Virus record (IMG/VR): IMGVR_UViG_3300028920_000022
Coordinates: 62,001 to 126,000 of that record
Direction: 5' to 3' (one strand)
Origin: a virus
Length of the DNA stretch: 64,000 nucleotides
This document shows, in pieces, positions 61,830 to 64,000 of this stretch. The notes below the pieces were generated by a model, which did not search any database, had not been told where the DNA came from, and saw only the letters and a list, made by a program, of their open reading frames with translations. Numbering within the stretch: the stretch's first letter is position 1; each line of letters starts with the position of its first letter. Position numbers and translations under genes: made by a program.

Positions 61830-62146
61830 GTAAGAAAAATAAACAGGCTAAAACGGCAGCTAAAGAAAGAAACAAGGAAGCCGCAAATGTGCCTTTAACG
61901 GATGCTTATTTTATTTGTAAACGATTGTATCCAGGATATGCTGAATGGTTGGATAAACAGTTTTATATGCTTCAACAAAAACACAAAACATATTATGAAG
62001 ACAATTATCGTGTCTCGATAGTTGGAGACGCCGCTGCTGAACGGGAATATTTGCAGGTGCTTGGTCAGGGTTGTTGCGGTTTTATTGATGAAGTGGTAAC
62101 ATACAAAAACATTCAGTTTAAAGTTGGTTTTAATTATGGGCACTGA
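61826..62146 (+). CDS. Hypothetical protein, 106 aa
   Basis: GTGA overlap. Lys-rich N-terminus (SKKNKQAKTAAKERNK), then an alpha/beta domain. Unrecognised. Confidence 0.7.
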   Translation: MSKKNKQAKTAAKERNKEAANVPLTDAYFICKRLYPGYAEWLDKQFYMLQQKHKTYYEDNYRVSIVGDAAAEREYLQVLGQGCCGFIDEVVTYKNIQFKVGFNYGH

Positions 62147-62148
62147 GA

Positions 62149-62388
62149 ATGGATCGTACTGACAAAATAATGATTTCTTCTATCAGTGTTGTTGTATTAG
62201 CTTCAGTTGTTTTTTTGACACGCTCATGCACTAGACATATTAATGCACAGGAAAAATGTAATCGTGACGGTGGGACGCTTTTCTCTAACCTGCAGAATGA
62301 TTACATTTGCGTGAAGAATCAAGAAGTGTTATGGAAAGGTGTGGGGTCCGAATATTGGATGCAAGAATATGAATTAGGTGGGAAATAA
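62149..62388 (+). CDS. Single-TM Cys protein, 79 aa
   Basis: TM IMISSISVVVLASVVFLT followed by three Cys in a short exported part (CTRHINAQEKC ... YIC). Resembles the 55718 protein in layout. Confidence 0.7.
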   Translation: MDRTDKIMISSISVVVLASVVFLTRSCTRHINAQEKCNRDGGTLFSNLQNDYICVKNQEVLWKGVGSEYWMQEYELGGK

Positions 62389-62390
62389 GA

Positions 62391-63032
62391 ATGAAATCTC
62401 TTTCAACATATACCACTATTTGTGAAGCTACTGATCGGTTTGAAGCAGCGCATGCCATTAGGGCAAAAGAAACAGCCAACGCTGCGTTTGACTATGCCCG
62501 TGGTGAGAAACCAAAACATATTATCAAAAACATAAAAAACGCTGACGACATTGCCAGTCAACTAGAAATGTGGAATGAAGACAACGGATCTTGGCGCGAA
62601 TGGTTGGCACATCAGGGTTATGGTTTGCCAACAAAAGAGGAATCGGAAAAGAAAACAGATTCAAAAACAGATTCAAAAACAGATTCAAATGTTATGAGTA
62701 AACCGTGGGCGTTTACCGACGAAGAATGTGAACGTGATGACTTCGACGATTATGAGGAACTAGCGTGGGCTGCAGTCAAAACGAATGAATTATATTTTGG
62801 TTTTGATAATGAATTTGGTTATCCGTGTGTTGTGGTATGTCCAAAAGAATATTGGGATAGAGAACATCATTGGTATGATCAAACCCCATTTATGGAACTG
62901 ATAACCGATAAATGGCCAAAATATTTGAGCGAGTCTATGGAGGCGATTTTTGAAATTGAGAGAACAGTTAGCCAAGAACAATGTAAAAAAGATTTGGAAG
63001 ATTTGGGTTTAATATATAATCCAGAGTTATGA
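62391..63032 (+). CDS. Hypothetical protein with KTDS repeats, 213 aa
   Basis: Helical N-terminal part (RFEAAHAIRAKETANAAFDYA), a (KTDS)3 linker encoded by a 12-bp tandem repeat at 62652-62687, then an acidic, Trp/Tyr-rich domain. The linker probably joins two domains. Unrecognised. Confidence 0.75.
   Translation: MKSLSTYTTICEATDRFEAAHAIRAKETANAAFDYARGEKPKHIIKNIKNADDIASQLEMWNEDNGSWREWLAHQGYGLPTKEESEKKTDSKTDSKTDSNVMSKPWAFTDEECERDDFDDYEELAWAAVKTNELYFGFDNEFGYPCVVVCPKEYWDREHHWYDQTPFMELITDKWPKYLSESMEAIFEIERTVSQEQCKKDLEDLGLIYNPEL
62652..62687 (+). repeat. Three 12-bp tandem repeats encoding KTDS
   Basis: Three in-frame copies of AAAACAGATTCA encode the KTDSKTDSKTDS linker of the 62391 gene. Confidence 0.85.
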
Positions 63033-63496
63033 TATGCGCATATAAAAAACGTAGCGTTCTATTTGAATATATCAGGGCAATCAAACATATTAGCTTTGCC
63101 CCTCATAAAGCGGCTGGAATATTAATTATATGCTCAGAAGACAAATCAATTTATCTTATGAAACGTTCGTCCATTGTTCTTATGTCAGGAACCTGGGCAA
63201 TTCCCGGAGGATCGGTTAAAGAGGGTGAAAAACCATTTATTGGTGCATTAAGAGAATGTTTTGAAGAAATGGGATCAGTTCCTATTCCTGTAGACAAAAT
63301 AGGTGAGGTTTCTCTTTTTTATTATACAACCTATGCTTACGACATAACTTTGAATGCAAAAATATATTGGAGACCAATTATTAATTGTGAACATTCTGAT
63401 GCTAGGTGGTTTTCTCTTGACAATTTGCCAAGAAACCTGCATCCTGGAGTGAAGTACGCCATCAATAAGCTAGATCTAAGGAGGCGCCATGTCTGA
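63029..63496 (+). CDS. Nudix hydrolase, MutT-like, 155 aa
   Basis: Nudix box GGSVKEGEKPFIGALRECFEE (from ~residue 60) is intact. Size fits MutT-like pyrophosphohydrolases. ATGA overlap with the previous gene. Substrate unknown; the second Nudix enzyme in this window. Confidence 0.88.
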   Translation: MICAYKKRSVLFEYIRAIKHISFAPHKAAGILIICSEDKSIYLMKRSSIVLMSGTWAIPGGSVKEGEKPFIGALRECFEEMGSVPIPVDKIGEVSLFYYTTYAYDITLNAKIYWRPIINCEHSDARWFSLDNLPRNLHPGVKYAINKLDLRRRHV

Positions 63497-64000
63497 GTCA
63501 AAAGTTCGTTTGGAAGCAAAGAAACTGTCCTCCAAATTGGCTGGGCGTCCAGATTTGATCGAAGAATTCAAGGCTGGCTTTACCGAAGGAATGGAAGAGG
63601 GAATCAACAAACAAATCGATTCTCTTGTGGCTCAACAGGCGCAACTTACTAAATTCATGGATAGTGTTAAGGGGCTGTCCGATTCTAAAAAAGAAAAGCG
63701 CAAGGAAGCCGCCCGCAAAGCTGCTGCTACCCGCAAAGCCAACAAAAATAAAGCCGACACAAAATCAGAAAAGACTATCAAACGACATCCTGCCAGTGAG
63801 CAGGCGGTAAAGTTGCGGTCTATATTAAAGGAACCAGATACTTTGGTAAAGGTCGTGAAGCGGATTTATGGTGTTGCGCCATCAGAAAAAGAAGCCTCAG
63901 AGAGTATGTGGTTCAAAACTACTGATTTAGTAGTCAAGGTTTGGTCGGAATGTTTTGATTCTAAACTCAGTTCTAAAACTACTGCTCAAAATATTGTTCG
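63489..64000 (+). CDS. Basic helical protein (partial, runs off the window)
   Basis: Strong AGGAGG before ATG 63489, inside the Nudix gene end. Helical N-terminus (KVRLEAKKLSSKLAGRPDLI), a very basic linker (KKEKRKEAARKAAATRKANK), then a folded domain that continues past 64000. At least 170 aa. Unrecognised; possibly DNA-binding. Confidence 0.75.
   Translation, partial: MSESKVRLEAKKLSSKLAGRPDLIEEFKAGFTEGMEEGINKQIDSLVAQQAQLTKFMDSVKGLSDSKKEKRKEAARKAAATRKANKNKADTKSEKTIKRHPASEQAVKLRSILKEPDTLVKVVKRIYGVAPSEKEASESMWFKTTDLVVKVWSECFDSKLSSKTTAQNIV

Noticed and set aside
1-64000. CRISPR arrays
   Set aside because: No regularly spaced direct repeats with unique spacers were seen; the repeats found are pairs or short tandem units inside genes.

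Overview
The window looks like an accessory (early/middle) region of a very large double-stranded DNA tailed phage. About 130 short genes are packed almost end to end. Nearly all lie on the + strand, most overlap or abut (ATGA, TAATG, GTGA junctions), and the median protein is under about 110 residues. The region carries rIIA-like and rIIB-like genes, four recognisable tRNA genes, homing-type HNH endonucleases and many zinc-ribbon miniproteins. No capsid, tail, terminase or polymerase gene was seen. The host cannot be named. Promoters are close to the sigma70 consensus (TTGACA-N17-TATAAT), strong Shine-Dalgarno sites occur, and several small lipoproteins carry lipoboxes. A few apparently highly expressed genes (1899, 6433, 17281, 37075) are clearly richer in GC than their neighbours, which suggests a host with higher GC than the phage.

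Layout. 0-16 kb: small hypothetical genes, many with their own promoter, plus tRNA-Tyr, an ArdC-like antirestriction protein, an HNH nuclease and a DUF6011/HARP-like protein. 16.1-16.7 kb: a gene-free stretch that appears to encode two small RNAs, each with a promoter and a hairpin terminator. 16.7-28 kb: a kinase-like protein, tRNA-Leu, a FYVE-like zinc protein, tRNA-Lys followed by a minus-strand HNH gene, lipoproteins, a phosphoribosyltransferase and a transglutaminase-like protein. 28.0 kb: a 181-nt tRNA-like RNA. 28-40 kb: radical SAM protein, Ku, a NYN/PIN-like nuclease, a metallophosphoesterase, an ATP-dependent DNA ligase and a polynucleotide-kinase-like protein. 40-56 kb: ParB-like protein, NAD kinase, three tandem paralogues, an OGFr-like protein, tRNA-Ile(UAU) next to a TilS homologue, Nudix hydrolase, methyltransferase, two RNA ligases and nicotinamidase. 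56-64 kb: rIIA, rIIB, a WGR-domain DNA ligase and a second Nudix hydrolase.

How the genes may work together (inference). Ku plus two ATP-dependent ligases suggest a phage end-joining system. RNA ligases, a kinase-like P-loop protein, a phosphoesterase, tRNAs and TilS suggest tRNA supply and repair. NAD kinase, nicotinamidase and Nudix enzymes suggest manipulation of nicotinamide nucleotides.

Three features stand out. (1) A compact expression unit recurs across the window: the stop codon TGA of one gene lies inside the -35 box TTGACA of the next, and the -10 box ends about 6-8 nt before the next start codon, predicting leaderless mRNAs. (2) A C-terminal tail of the form [I/V]-[K/R/Q]-[D/E/S]-[I/V]-[I/L]-[T/S/E] is shared by about eleven otherwise mostly unrelated small proteins. 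(3) There is a dispersed winged-helix-like paralogue family with a G-R-x-G-G-[I/F] signature, three members of which have dedicated leadered promoters.
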